A stretch of DNA of 64,000 bases from Clostridia bacterium (GTDB lineage: Bacteria > Bacillota > Clostridia > Christensenellales > Borkfalkiaceae): assembly GCA_029055875.1 (NCBI GenBank), contig JAIDCJ010000022.1, forward strand, positions 60,221-124,220. Reading direction: 5' to 3'. Positions 48,635 through 57,641 of this stretch are shown here, piece after piece; the first letter of the stretch is position 1, and every line of letters starts with the position of its first letter. The notes beneath the pieces were generated by a model. The model saw only the letters and a list, made by a program, of their open reading frames with translations. It did no database searches and was not told the origin of the DNA. A program made the translations under genes and the position numbers.

Positions 48635-50215
48635 TTAAAACAACGGTGCAAACAGCTTTGCAAATTCGCACAGCCACCGCCAGACGACGCTCTTCTTTGC
48701 GTCCTGCGCCGTTTGAAGAGCGGATACCTCGAACGTCTTTTCCATGTCCTCTTTGATATCGAGAACCGCCTTTGAATGATATAAAAGCACGGCGTCCTCG
48801 AAGTGAAAGAGAAGCGAACGGTAATCGAGATTGATGGTACCCACGACTGCGACCTCGTCGTCGCAGACGAACATTTTTGCGTGCACGAAGCCGGGCGTGT
48901 ATTCGTAGATTTTTACCCCGCCCTTAATGAGCGCAAGATAGTTGGAACGCGTGAGCGCGAAGGGCAGCTTCTTATCGGGGATATGCGGCGTGAGAATGCG
49001 CACGTCCACCCCGCGCTGCGCCGTGAGAATGAGCGTCTCGCGCAGACGGTAATCGATAATAAGATAGGGCGTTGCAATGTAGACGTACCGCTTTGCGCCG
49101 TTTAAGAGATTGATATAAACGTCCTCGCCGAGGTGCTTGCCGTAGAGCGGGCGGGGGCCGTCGCCGTAGGGCTGAACGAAGCCCTCGTCCTCGAAGTATT
49201 CAAACTCTTCGGGAATATACTTTGAAAAATCTTCCGCCGACTTTTTCTGAATGTTGTACAGCCGCAGGAACATGAGCGTGAAGCTCTTTACCGCTTCCCC
49301 TTCGAGGCGCACGGCGGTATCCTTCCAATGCCCGAAGTAGGTGACCATGTTCGCGTATTCATCGGCGAGATTGATGCCGCCCGTATAGCCGATTTTGCCG
49401 TCGATAACGACGATTTTTCTGTGGTCGCGGTTGTTGTGCACGTTGGAAACGACGGGCACGAACGGATTGAACTTCACGCACTTGATTCCGAGCTTTCTAA
49501 GCGTTTTATGATAGCGCAGATGCACCTTGCCCATACAGCCGATATCGTCGTACATAACACGCACTTCCACGCCCTCGGCTACTTTGCGCTTCAGAATATC
49601 GAGCACGCTCCCCCAAAGCTTCCCTTTCTCGATAATGAAAAATTCAAGGAAAATAAACTTTTCCGCCTTCTCCAAATCCTCGAGAAGCCGCTCTAAAAAT
49701 ACTTCCCCCGAAGAAAGATATTCCGTTTTCGTACCGCCGTATAAAACCGCCATGGGGCTTGCAAGCGCGAGCGCTTCGCTCTCGTCCGCCCAGCTACCCA
49801 AAAGGTTTTCCGTTTCCTGCTTCGTAAACTTGCGCTTTGAATAGGGTATGGAACGCTCGATAAGCGATAAATATCTTGCGCGCTGTTTCTTCGTAGGACG
49901 GTGGGAAGAGAACGTGAAGTAAGCAATCACGCCCACGATATTGAACACGATAATGCAGATGAGCCAGGGCACCTTCGTTTCGGGCACCATGTCGCGGTTA
50001 GCAACGCGGAGCGCCGTGATTAAAATGATAAACCAGTCAATGGTGGCAAAGCCGATTTGCAAATAGATATCGGCCTCGGGATAATAATAAATCAGAACCT
50101 CTTCGACAACGTAAATCGCGCCGGCAAACACCGCTATGGCGAATAGGAACATGAGCGTTATGGTCAGCATGATGAGTGGGAATCGGCTGAATATCTTTTT
50201 TAGCTTTCGTTTCAT
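48635..50215 (-). CDS. cls: Cardiolipin synthase
   Basis: The 526 residues from MKRKLKKIFSRFPLIMLTIT begin with two or three membrane helices. Two phospholipase D domains follow: HRKIVVIDGKIGYTGGINLAD near residue 255 and HAKMFVCDDEVAVVGTINLDYRS near 435, each with an HxK(x4)D catalytic motif. The enzyme joins two phosphatidylglycerol molecules to cardiolipin in the membrane. ATG 50215 is chosen because it begins at the membrane helix; the earlier frame runs through the previous gene. It is in one operon with the LRR protein and the 83-residue gene. Confidence 0.93.
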   Translation of the reverse strand: MKRKLKKIFSRFPLIMLTITLMFLFAIAVFAGAIYVVEEVLIYYYPEADIYLQIGFATIDWFIILITALRVANRDMVPETKVPWLICIIVFNIVGVIAYFTFSSHRPTKKQRARYLSLIERSIPYSKRKFTKQETENLLGSWADESEALALASPMAVLYGGTKTEYLSSGEVFLERLLEDLEKAEKFIFLEFFIIEKGKLWGSVLDILKRKVAEGVEVRVMYDDIGCMGKVHLRYHKTLRKLGIKCVKFNPFVPVVSNVHNNRDHRKIVVIDGKIGYTGGINLADEYANMVTYFGHWKDTAVRLEGEAVKSFTLMFLRLYNIQKKSAEDFSKYIPEEFEYFEDEGFVQPYGDGPRPLYGKHLGEDVYINLLNGAKRYVYIATPYLIIDYRLRETLILTAQRGVDVRILTPHIPDKKLPFALTRSNYLALIKGGVKIYEYTPGFVHAKMFVCDDEVAVVGTINLDYRSLLFHFEDAVLLYHSKAVLDIKEDMEKTFEVSALQTAQDAKKSVVWRWLCEFAKLFAPLF

Positions 50216-50241
50216 TCTGTTTATTACCCTGACGAATTTTT

Positions 50242-51321
50242 TTATGCGATGCGCTCGAACACGGTGCACCCGCACGGTGCAACGTAAGATGAAAACCTGC
50301 CCGAAAGCTGCACGTTCGCATTCGGCGAATGAACCCGCTTCCAAGCGGTGCAGTCCGCGAGCGCGTCGGGCGCAATTACCCTTGCGTCCATGCCGCAAAG
50401 GTCTATCTCCTCTACCGCGTTCATGCGGTAGAACGCGTGCGATATTAAAAGCCCGCCCGTGATCCTCACCCTTTTGAGCGTAGGCGGAACAAAGTATTCC
50501 CTACCGTTTGAAAAGAGATACGCGACCTCGCCGTGAAAATAATTGCCGTATACGGGCGCATTCCCCGCAAAGGGAAGCGTGAGCGTTTCCAACTTCTCAG
50601 CCGCAAGCAGCGCGCCCTCGTCCGCGTAATCGTTTCCATTGACGGTGAGCGAGGTACTATTCGGAAGCGCGGCAACCAGCCGCACCGCGGTGCCCGTATC
50701 GAGATAAATAACGCCGCCGTCCGTAAAATAGGGCGGGTATGCGGTAACGCTTTCCACGCTCGTGCCCGTGAGCGTTTGGGAGGTAATTTGCGCCTCCGAG
50801 CGAAGCTCTAACTGCTTCGCACCCGCCGCCCTAAGCCGCGACGCGGAAATACTGCCCGAGAGCAAAATCAAATGCTCACCCTCTGCGGAGCCGACTTCTT
50901 TGAGTCCGTTCCCGTCCCATACGAAATAGCCCGCGCTGTACCAAACCCGCCCGCGCGTCAACCGCCAAAGCGCAAGAAGCTCCAAGCGGGTAACGCCCTC
51001 TATCGAGAGTGCTAAAAGCTCTTCCAGCCCGCCCTCTTCCAGCGTTTGAACGACGGATAAATATTTTTCAGTTGCAGAAATTTCACCGTATAAATCCCCG
51101 CGCAGTAATCGAAGCGTACCGTCCTCGTCGGATAGGAAATCACCGTAAGCGGTGGCGTAGGTTTCCTCCGTCACGCTGCCGTTCTGCCAAGTGCAGAGAT
51201 ACTTTTCCTCGTCCGCGCTTGCATTTTTGGGAAAAGACGAAAACAGGGAAAGAGCAACCGCGGCAACGAGCAACGCGGCAAGCAATACCGTGCCGACGCG
51301 CCCCAAAACGGCTTTCACCAT
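50242..51321 (-). CDS. Exported leucine-rich-repeat (BspA-like) protein
   Basis: The 359 residues have a signal-anchor (MVKAVLGRVGTVLLAALLVAAVALSLFSS). The mature part contains irregular leucine-rich repeats of the BspA/LRR_5 type: LEELLALSIEGVTRLELLAL, LRAAGAKQLELRSEAQITS, LETLTLPFAGNAP and NAVEEIDLCGMDARVIAPDALADCTAW. Surface LRR_5 proteins are common in gut Firmicutes and often bind proteins or host surfaces. The repeats here are more degenerate than usual. Its start overlaps trmL by 7 bases, an unusual partner. Confidence 0.75.
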   Translation of the reverse strand: MVKAVLGRVGTVLLAALLVAAVALSLFSSFPKNASADEEKYLCTWQNGSVTEETYATAYGDFLSDEDGTLRLLRGDLYGEISATEKYLSVVQTLEEGGLEELLALSIEGVTRLELLALWRLTRGRVWYSAGYFVWDGNGLKEVGSAEGEHLILLSGSISASRLRAAGAKQLELRSEAQITSQTLTGTSVESVTAYPPYFTDGGVIYLDTGTAVRLVAALPNSTSLTVNGNDYADEGALLAAEKLETLTLPFAGNAPVYGNYFHGEVAYLFSNGREYFVPPTLKRVRITGGLLISHAFYRMNAVEEIDLCGMDARVIAPDALADCTAWKRVHSPNANVQLSGRFSSYVAPCGCTVFERIA

Positions 51322-51806
51322 TTCAAGCGGTGGAGTTCCCCTTCGCGCAAAAGCCCGCCGAACGCGCTTTGCCTGAGCGCTTCGTACACGGCAATCGCCG
51401 CAGAGTTGGAAAGATTGAGCGAGCGGCTCTCCTCAATCATGGGAATGCGCACGCAGGTTTCGGGGTGCTTTATAAGAAGCTCCTCGGGGAGCCCTTTCGT
51501 TTCTTTGCCGAACACCAAAAAGTCGCCGTCTTGATACTCTACTTCCGTGTAGGTATGCTTTGCTTTCGTCGTGAAAAAGAAAAAGCGCGCTTTCGGGTAT
51601 TTTGCGAAAAGCTCGTCCAAAGAGTCGTACTCGTGAACGCGCACGAGGCTCCAGTAATCGAGCCCCGCGCGGCGGAGCTGCTTATCGGAAATCTCGAACC
51701 CGTACGGACGGACGAGGTGCAGCTCCGAACCCGTTGCGGCGCAGGTGCGGGCAATATTGCCCGTATTCTGCGGAATTTCAGGTTCAACCAGTACGATATG
51801 GAACAT
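51315..51806 (-). CDS. trmL: tRNA (cytidine34-2'-O)-methyltransferase
   Basis: This 163-residue SPOUT methyltransferase starts MFHIVLVEPEIPQNTGNIART. The SAM-binding knot contains FLVFGKETKGLPEELL and IPMIEESRSLNLSNSAAIAVYEALRQ. It methylates the wobble nucleotide of tRNA-Leu. AAGGAG is 6 bases upstream of the ATG. The gene leads an operon with the LRR protein and cls. Confidence 0.94.
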   Translation of the reverse strand: MFHIVLVEPEIPQNTGNIARTCAATGSELHLVRPYGFEISDKQLRRAGLDYWSLVRVHEYDSLDELFAKYPKARFFFFTTKAKHTYTEVEYQDGDFLVFGKETKGLPEELLIKHPETCVRIPMIEESRSLNLSNSAAIAVYEALRQSAFGGLLREGELHRLKW

Positions 51807-51829
51807 ATTTTCTCCTTAGTAATAAAGTT

Positions 51830-51858
51830 ATTGTACGACTTTTCACAAACTTTTGCAA
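51830..51858 (-). promoter_or_regulatory. Promoter of the trmL operon
   Basis: Minus-strand TTGCAA (51853-51858) and TACAAT (51830-51835) are 17 bases apart. Confidence 0.75.
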
Positions 51859-51927
51859 GGGGTTTGAAAAAGATTTCACAATGGATAGAGAGCGACTAAA
51901 AATGCTCTAGCTTTCCTGTAAAATTTT

Positions 51928-52665
51928 TTATTTCTTAAAAATAAATAAGTATTCGTGCGCGAGAAGTAAAAAGTTATGTTTTATACTGTTTGTTTTCCAA
52001 AAACCGGTTGCTTTGCAGTTGTGCTGTTCTTTGATTATGATTTCTTTTGTTTTGAATCCCGCCAATTCAAACAGACGCATGGTTTCAAAACCAAGAGATT
52101 GTACCATACCTTTTTTACGGGTATCGCCCATAAGAATCGCGCAGAACTTGTCCTTTTTCAAAACGCGGTAACATTCATCGGCAACTTTCCCCATTTCTGT
52201 TAAGAATGGCTTTAACGATAAAAGAGATAGGTCGCCGTCGATATTTTCGCTGTAATGAATAATATCCGCATATGGCGGGTGCGTACATATCAAATCAACC
52301 GAATCATTCGGCAAATCCAGCTTCCGTGCGTCGCCATTTATGAGCGTTGTAATTGACGGCGTTTCAAAATCAAAGGCACATTTATTCTTTGTGATTTCGA
52401 TAGCCGACGGGTTTATATCAACGCCAATAAAATTTCTATGCGTGAGCCTCGCCTCAACGGCTGTGGTCCCGCCGCCTACAAACTGATCTAATACAGTATC
52501 GCCCTCTTGCGAATAGCGCAAGATGATATTACGCGGAATATACGGTGACCAATTCCCGCGATATTTCGCGTCATGCGTCGCCCATTTCCCACGATCGGGA
52601 AAACTCCAAACGGTATTAGTTTCAAGCTCAAAATAATCGGGCTGTAAAGGAATTTTTTTTGCCAT
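51928..52665 (-). CDS. DNA methyltransferase (N4-cytosine or N6-adenine type), second MTase of the RM module
   Basis: The 245 residues place the SAM motif first (DTVLDQFVGGGTTAVEARLTHRNFIGVDINPSAI) and the catalytic motif IV later (LICTHPPYADIIHYS). T(S/H)PPY-type motif IV is typical of N4C or N6A methyltransferases. It lies four bases after a small zinc-ribbon gene, downstream of a Dam-like MTase and a DpnII-like nuclease. DpnII systems have a second MTase (DpnA), but in DpnA, as I remember it, the motif order is the other way round. The target is therefore open. AT-rich codon use matches the rest of the module. Confidence 0.85.
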   Translation of the reverse strand: MAKKIPLQPDYFELETNTVWSFPDRGKWATHDAKYRGNWSPYIPRNIILRYSQEGDTVLDQFVGGGTTAVEARLTHRNFIGVDINPSAIEITKNKCAFDFETPSITTLINGDARKLDLPNDSVDLICTHPPYADIIHYSENIDGDLSLLSLKPFLTEMGKVADECYRVLKKDKFCAILMGDTRKKGMVQSLGFETMRLFELAGFKTKEIIIKEQHNCKATGFWKTNSIKHNFLLLAHEYLFIFKK

Positions 52666-52668
52666 TAA

Positions 52669-52848
52669 TTATTTTGACCTGCACTCTTTGCACCATGATT
52701 GGTTTCTAATTTTGTCATCACCCATATTTCGGAACCCAAAATCGCTAAGCGGTTTTTCCTGTTCACAATGAGGGCATATGCGGGTAGGTTCGCTACCGTT
52801 GTAGCCATGGGACTGAATAATAGGTCTGTCGTTGTTTTTGTTGTTCAT
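52669..52848 (-). CDS. Small zinc-ribbon protein of the RM module
   Basis: A 59-residue frame starts at ATG 52848 with GGAG 6-9 bases upstream. It begins MNNKNNDRPIIQSHGYNGSE and holds one CxxC...CxxC zinc ribbon: ICPHCEQEKPLSDFGF and SWCKECRSK. This pattern (CxxC-E-KPLSxF then CKEC) is the one seen at the N-terminus of many HNH nucleases and in stand-alone small proteins. It is four bases from the MTase start. It may recognise DNA or recruit the MTase. Confidence 0.75.
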   Translation of the reverse strand: MNNKNNDRPIIQSHGYNGSEPTRICPHCEQEKPLSDFGFRNMGDDKIRNQSWCKECRSK

Positions 52849-52859
52849 TTTTTATCTCC

Positions 52860-53723
52860 TTATTCAAATAATTTATTTACAATGCCGTTTTCCAAGTCTG
52901 CAATACAATACATATCTTCTAACACATCAAAGGTTTCTTCTAAGTTATGCCTTGCCGATTTCCAACCCTCGTAGCCGTCGGTAAACCACACAAAAGCAAA
53001 TCCGTCAATTTCCTTTGCTTCTAACGCAATGGCCTTATAACTTCTTGCCGTTTCATTCAGCTTGGAGCCGCCGCCCGTATAAAAATTTGTTTCAATTCCG
53101 TAAATTGTTTTTCCTTTTTTAACTACAAAATCAAAACGCTTTTCCGCTTTCCCTTGATTAGAAATGCCCGATAAATCAATGTTCCACTTCTTTTCAATGG
53201 CGGACAATTTCATTTCCTTAAAATACGTTTCGCCCTTAACGAGTCCCGCTTTAACAAGATAATCTTCCACAAGATTTTCCATTAAATGGCCGCCGCGATT
53301 TTTGCGCCCGTTGCTATCAAGCCCGACTTCAACGCCCGTAACATAATCAACAAGGTTATTTATAATGCGTTCGGAAATGAGGGTAAAAAGCCCTGTCTTT
53401 TGCATAAACATGATGTACTCTTTGATCGAATAGTTCATCTTACTGAAATCAAAGAGATATTCGCCGTCCCCGTCAATAGCGTAAATTTCACGCCCACGAA
53501 CTGCAAGCAAAATGGGGAGGCACTTTAATACTTGCGGATATTCGGAAATAAGTTTTTCAAAATCGTGCTCTATATTTTTAGAGCCGATAAGCGAATTGAG
53601 AATATTTAACTCAACCTTTATATTATCGACATTTGCATAGACCTTTTCAAAGTCAACGTAATATCCATAATCGCAAATACTTGTTTTGAAGGTTTGAAGC
53701 CACTCGTTAAAATTTCTTTTCAT
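52860..53723 (-). CDS. Type II restriction endonuclease, DpnII/MboI-like (GATC)
   Basis: The 287 residues resemble DpnII-family nucleases: GVEVGLDSNGRKNRGGHLMEN with the ME segment, KRFDFVVKKGKTIYGIETNFYTGGGSKLNE, then FVWFTDGYEGWKSA. The FDFVV and IETNF residues form a PD-(D/E)xK-like centre, D and E-x-N with a Lys in the middle strand. It probably cuts unmethylated GATC. It lies 12 bases after the Dam-like MTase. Recognition of GATC is inferred from family and partner. Confidence 0.85.
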   Translation of the reverse strand: MKRNFNEWLQTFKTSICDYGYYVDFEKVYANVDNIKVELNILNSLIGSKNIEHDFEKLISEYPQVLKCLPILLAVRGREIYAIDGDGEYLFDFSKMNYSIKEYIMFMQKTGLFTLISERIINNLVDYVTGVEVGLDSNGRKNRGGHLMENLVEDYLVKAGLVKGETYFKEMKLSAIEKKWNIDLSGISNQGKAEKRFDFVVKKGKTIYGIETNFYTGGGSKLNETARSYKAIALEAKEIDGFAFVWFTDGYEGWKSARHNLEETFDVLEDMYCIADLENGIVNKLFE

Positions 53724-53735
53724 TCTATTTTCTCC

Positions 53736-54803
53736 TTAGTTGCAAATAATCAATTCGTTTATTTTTCCGCGGCTTTCAGCTTTGCTGTTTATCATGCGGC
53801 TTGCCGATACACGTTTAATTTGGTATGAGCTATACAGGTCATCAAAAAAGCTATCTTCGGGATTTACGTTTTTAGGATCGGAATTGCTTAATACAATTTT
53901 TGCGCCTGTTGCATTGATTTCATCAATAAATCTTGCAAGTCTAATTTGCTCGTTATCGTCGAAGGCGTCGGTATTATACGACGTGAAACCCGACGTTTCC
54001 GAAATCGGACGATAGGGCGGATCGAGATAGACGAACGTATCTTTATCAACGAATTGCTTTGCAAGAGAGTAATCGCCGCATACTATCGTTACATTTTGCA
54101 ACGCTTCATGTATGTTGCGTAAGTTATCTTCATCGCAAATCGTGGGATTCTTATATGCACCCATGGGCACGTTGAATTGTCCTTTTCGATTTACACGATA
54201 AAGACCGTTAAAACAAGTTTTATTCAAAAAGATAAAATAAGACGCTTTTTCAATTGCTGTATCTTCTCTTAACGCGAGGGCATTGAATTTATCGCGAATG
54301 GAATAGTAATAATATTTTCTGCCGTTTTCATCCATAGGCAAAAACAACATTTGCATTTCGTGCAATTTTTTGATTAGACTATCCACATTGCTTTTAATAA
54401 CCTGATATGCATTAATCAGTTCGGAATTGATATCGCTGATATACAACTCTTCAAAATCATACTTCGACAGAATATTAAAAAATAGTGCGCCACCGCCAAC
54501 CATAGGTTCGCAATATTTCGTTAAAATTTTCTCGCCGCCCGCAGGCAACATTTTTTCAAGTTCGTCAATAAGTTGACTTTTGCCGCCAACCCATTTCACA
54601 AAAGGTTTTAGTTCGACTGTATGCTGTTTTTCGTAACGAACAGTCCGCAAATCCAAAGGCTTCTCCGCAGTACTTGGAATAATCCACATATTGCCTACCA
54701 TCATTGCGCCGTCAATCCTGTTCTCGCTACAAAGTACGGAAACACGCCTTTGCGATATATTCCATTTTTCCGCAGCTTCTTTTGCCGACATGAAACTTAA
54801 CAT
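53736..54803 (-). CDS. Dam-family DNA adenine methyltransferase with N-terminal HTH
   Basis: The 355 residues start with an HTH of about 60 residues (MSAKEAAEKWNISQRRVSVLCSENRI and NMWIIPSTAEKP). The Dam/DpnM domain begins KPFVKWVGGKSQLIDELEKM with motif I; PMVGGGALFFNIL, DINSELINAYQVI and the catalytic DPPYRPISETSGFTSY follow. The enzyme would methylate adenine in GATC, protecting against the downstream nuclease. The added HTH resembles phage and RM 'excisionase-like' domains and may let the protein regulate its own operon. The promoter -10 lies about 26 bases upstream of the ATG, with AGAGGTGA as SD. Confidence 0.9.
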   Translation of the reverse strand: MLSFMSAKEAAEKWNISQRRVSVLCSENRIDGAMMVGNMWIIPSTAEKPLDLRTVRYEKQHTVELKPFVKWVGGKSQLIDELEKMLPAGGEKILTKYCEPMVGGGALFFNILSKYDFEELYISDINSELINAYQVIKSNVDSLIKKLHEMQMLFLPMDENGRKYYYYSIRDKFNALALREDTAIEKASYFIFLNKTCFNGLYRVNRKGQFNVPMGAYKNPTICDEDNLRNIHEALQNVTIVCGDYSLAKQFVDKDTFVYLDPPYRPISETSGFTSYNTDAFDDNEQIRLARFIDEINATGAKIVLSNSDPKNVNPEDSFFDDLYSSYQIKRVSASRMINSKAESRGKINELIICN

Positions 54804-54829
54804 AATATCACCTCTTCATGAGTGCTTCT

Positions 54830-54858
54830 ATTATATTCTAAATCTCGAATAAAAGCAA
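54830..54858 (-). promoter_or_regulatory. Promoter of the RM operon
   Basis: Minus-strand TTGCTT (54853-54858) and TATAAT (54830-54835) are separated by 17 bases. Confidence 0.8.
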
Positions 54859-54885
54859 GTATTTTTTTGTTAAATTTACGTATAA

Positions 54886-54914
54886 AGAAAGGCACCCAAC
54901 CCAGTTGGATGCCT
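54886..54914 (-). terminator. Terminator of the sleB-ypeB operon
   Basis: GGCACCCAAC (54891-54900) pairs with GTTGGATGCC (54904-54913) with one G-T pair. TTTCTTT follows on the minus strand. Confidence 0.75.
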
Positions 54915-54932
54915 CTATATTTATCGCTGATT

Positions 54933-56885
54933 TTATCTCAAATAACTGCCGTTTGCGCTCTGGCGTACACGGAACATTTGAACTTCTGCGCCCGTGTTCG
55001 CGTCGAGATACACAACGTACTCGGTATCGCCGCTCTTGCAGAAGAATTCGTATGCGAGCACTTCTTTGCCGTCTACGGGAATGAGTGCAAGTTCGCCGTG
55101 CTGTGCTTCCAAACCGCTGCTCAAATGCTTACGCGCCTCTTTCTCGGAGATACCCGCGTTCAAGCTTCTATCGGTGCTGTTGAGAAGATACCCTCTCGCT
55201 TCCATACCGACCACGCGGCCCTTAGATTCGCACACGCGGATACGGATCATATCGGGGTAAGCGCGAACGCCGTCCGAAATGCTGACGTAGGTGATATCCG
55301 CAACCATGCCCGCGTCGGAAAGCCATACCGCTTCCACGTTGGTAATGCCGAGCTCTGCAAGGAATTCCTTTGCTAAGCCGTCGCAAGTTTCAAGGTCGAA
55401 ATTCTTCTGCTTGCAAACTTCGTAGGTGTCGAAGAATGCGAGCTTACCGCCGTTCTCGGTGATCTGTGCATAGATTTCAATATCGTTTTCGTCGGTGAGT
55501 ACGAAGTTGTAGCAGGAAACTTCCTGTGCAACGGTCTCACCCGTGTAGCGTACTTCGCGGACGTGGTAGCTGCTGAAATACTCTTTTACCAGCTCCTCGG
55601 CGCGGTCCTCGGTGATTTTTTCAAGCGCGGCAAGCTTGTTCTCGCCTACGTTGCCCTCGCCCGAGAAAGGCGCGTCCACAATTTCTTCGCTCTCCGTCTT
55701 GGTGTCTTTGCCTACCTGACCGAACATATCGGAAACCTCGCCCTGTCCGCCGTTTAAGAATTCTCTGAACTCTTTGGGCGTCATGGTGGTGACGAGCGTG
55801 TTGAGCTCGTTATAGATTTTGGAATTTACTTCCGAAAGATACGCAATGGTGTTCTTTTCCGTTTCGGTGAGCTTCTTGCCCGCCGTGATTTTGGAAAGCA
55901 GGGTGCGGGCGTAAGAACCCGTTTTGTTGACGAACGCGGAAATATCCGTGCTCGTAGCCTGATCGACGGGAATGCGCTCCAACGCGTTTTCCATGAGCAT
56001 GCTGTCAACGATAATTTCGGTTAAAAGCTTCTGCTGTTCCTGCGCGCCCGAAGATACGCGGAGCTTGGAAAGGTTGTTATCCATATCCTCGGATACGGAA
56101 ACCATTTCGTAGAGCGTTTCGCGGGAGATATTTTCGGACGCAACCGTCATATCGTTCATTTTCACGGAGCCCGCCGTAACCACGGTAGCGAGCGCGAGGC
56201 AGGCTACGCCCAAAGATACGACTGCGGCAAGCCAGCCGCCGAACCCGCGTCGATTCTTTTTGCGTTCCGTTTTCTGTGCGCGCTTATGCTTTTTGTTTTC
56301 CGCTCTTCTCTCGCGTGCTCTTTCGCGTGCGAGGTGTCTTTGCTCCTGCGCCTTTTGCTTTGCTTCCTGCTTCTGACGCTTTAATGCAATGCGGTCTTTC
56401 TTTTCCCGCGCAATGCGCTTTTGCTTTTCCGCTTTGGTTTCGCTCTTGAGCATTTCGCGGCGGGCAATCTTTTCCGCACGGCGTTCTAATTTCTTATTCT
56501 TCCACGCGGCTTTTTTCTCGATTCTCGCCTGTTTGCGCTCTGCGCGTTTCTTGGCAATGAGCTCCTTGCGCGCAAGCTTCTTTGCCTTGATAGCGGCTTT
56601 CTTTTCAAGCTTCTTGGCTTTGATCTGCGCCTTCTTCATGAGCTTTTCTTCCTTCTTGCGTGCACGCGCCTTTGCCGCGTCCGCACGCTTCTGAGCCGCC
56701 GCGTGCTCCTTCTTTACAGGCGTGCTCTTCTTCGCCTTTGCAGGTTTTACCGTTTTCTTGGAATGCGGTTTCTTCTTAGGGGTAGTTTGTTCGTTCACGC
56801 TCTCGGCGTTCACTTTCTTTTCATCTGCAATGCGCTCTACCTTCTTTGCGCCGCTCGATACGTTCTTTCCGATTTCTTTTTTCAT
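54933..56885 (-). CDS. ypeB: Germination protein YpeB with long basic N-terminal extension
   Basis: This 650-residue YpeB homologue is much longer than the usual 450 or so. Residues 1 to about 215 are almost only Lys, Arg, Ala and Glu (AKARARKKEEKLMKKAQIKA and similar) and are predicted to be a long charged helix. A membrane helix (GGWLAAVVSLGVACLALATV) at about 218-240 and the YpeB/PepSY region follow to the end, with EEIVDAPFSGEG, repeated PepSY-like strands and GVRAYPDMIRIRVCESKGRVVGMEARGYLLN. YpeB sits at the inner forespore membrane and is needed for SleB localisation and stability. It is co-transcribed with sleB, 9 bases away. The extension would face the forespore cytoplasm. Confidence 0.88.
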   Translation of the reverse strand: MKKEIGKNVSSGAKKVERIADEKKVNAESVNEQTTPKKKPHSKKTVKPAKAKKSTPVKKEHAAAQKRADAAKARARKKEEKLMKKAQIKAKKLEKKAAIKAKKLARKELIAKKRAERKQARIEKKAAWKNKKLERRAEKIARREMLKSETKAEKQKRIAREKKDRIALKRQKQEAKQKAQEQRHLARERARERRAENKKHKRAQKTERKKNRRGFGGWLAAVVSLGVACLALATVVTAGSVKMNDMTVASENISRETLYEMVSVSEDMDNNLSKLRVSSGAQEQQKLLTEIIVDSMLMENALERIPVDQATSTDISAFVNKTGSYARTLLSKITAGKKLTETEKNTIAYLSEVNSKIYNELNTLVTTMTPKEFREFLNGGQGEVSDMFGQVGKDTKTESEEIVDAPFSGEGNVGENKLAALEKITEDRAEELVKEYFSSYHVREVRYTGETVAQEVSCYNFVLTDENDIEIYAQITENGGKLAFFDTYEVCKQKNFDLETCDGLAKEFLAELGITNVEAVWLSDAGMVADITYVSISDGVRAYPDMIRIRVCESKGRVVGMEARGYLLNSTDRSLNAGISEKEARKHLSSGLEAQHGELALIPVDGKEVLAYEFFCKSGDTEYVVYLDANTGAEVQMFRVRQSANGSYLR

Positions 56886-56894
56886 AACTCCTCC

Positions 56895-57641
56895 TTAAAT
56901 GGCAAAGACGTGCTTGCCGATAACCGTGACCGTCTGACGGTTGAAAATCCACGAACTCGTTGCAACGGCGGGGTTGTAGTAATAAAGGCACCCGTAGGTG
57001 GGGTCCCAGCCGTTCATGGCGTCCCGCGCCGCGTCGTAAGCGGTTTGGTTGGGTTCTAAGTTAATTTGTCCGTCCGCAACAGCAGTGAACGCGTAGGGCT
57101 GATAAACAACGCCCGCAATGCTGTTGGGGAAGGACGAGCTGCGCACGCGGTTCATGATGACCGCGCCGATTGCAACCTGACCGGTGTAGCTCTCGCCGCG
57201 ACCCTCTGCATAGATGGTCTTCGCGAGAAGATACAAGTCGGACGAGGTGTAGTTCGACGAACCCGACGAAGACGAACCGCCGTTTCCGTTGAGTGCGTTA
57301 TACGATTCGTTCATGCCGAGCGCCTTGTAAGTCGCTTTGCCCACGATACCGTCCGCCGTAAGTCCGTTCTTCTTCTGGAACGCGATGACGGCTTGCTTCG
57401 TGCCCGAGCCGTAGATGCCGTCTACCGCGCCCTTGTAGTAACCCCAATTTTTCAATCTGCGCTGAACTTCCTTTACCTCTGCCCCCTTGCTCCCCTGACG
57501 GAGAACTGCGGCGTCGATTACGGCACCCAGCGCCGTATCGGCTGCATTGTCCGCGCGGGTTACAGCGATAGTCGTAATACCCGCAGCGGCGGTTGCGGAA
57601 AGCGCAAGCGTCAACGCGCCGATTGCCAAAAATTTCTTCAT
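56895..57641 (-). CDS. sleB: Spore cortex-lytic enzyme SleB
   Basis: The 248 residues have a signal peptide ([20 protein letters not shown]) and a peptidoglycan-binding domain 1 ([20 protein letters not shown] and [23 protein letters not shown], residues about 48-107). A Ser/Gly linker and a SleB-type Hydrolase_2 domain follow ([20 protein letters not shown] with the catalytic Glu; [12 protein letters not shown]). SleB is a lytic transglycosylase that opens the cortex at germination. AGGAGG precedes the ATG. A forespore (sigma-G) promoter would be expected; a GTATA and CATTACG pair about 20 bases apart lies upstream, but it is not convincing. Confidence 0.95.
   Translation of the reverse strand: MKKFLAIGALTLALSATAAAGITTIAVTRADNAADTALGAVIDAAVLRQGSKGAEVKEVQRRLKNWGYYKGAVDGIYGSGTKQAVIAFQKKNGLTADGIVGKATYKALGMNESYNALNGNGGSSSSGSSNYTSSDLYLLAKTIYAEGRGESYTGQVAIGAVIMNRVRSSSFPNSIAGVVYQPYAFTAVADGQINLEPNQTAYDAARDAMNGWDPTYGCLYYYNPAVATSSWIFNRQTVTVIGKHVFAI

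Noticed and set aside
51928..52665. Naming the second methyltransferase DpnA.
   Set aside because: The order of motifs (SAM motif first, THPPY later) differs from DpnA as I remember it, so only a generic MTase call is made.
52699..52974. Plus-strand frame of 91 codons opposite the RM operon.
   Set aside because: It covers the zinc-ribbon gene and the nuclease end on the minus strand, both with proper SDs and domain content, and has no SD itself.
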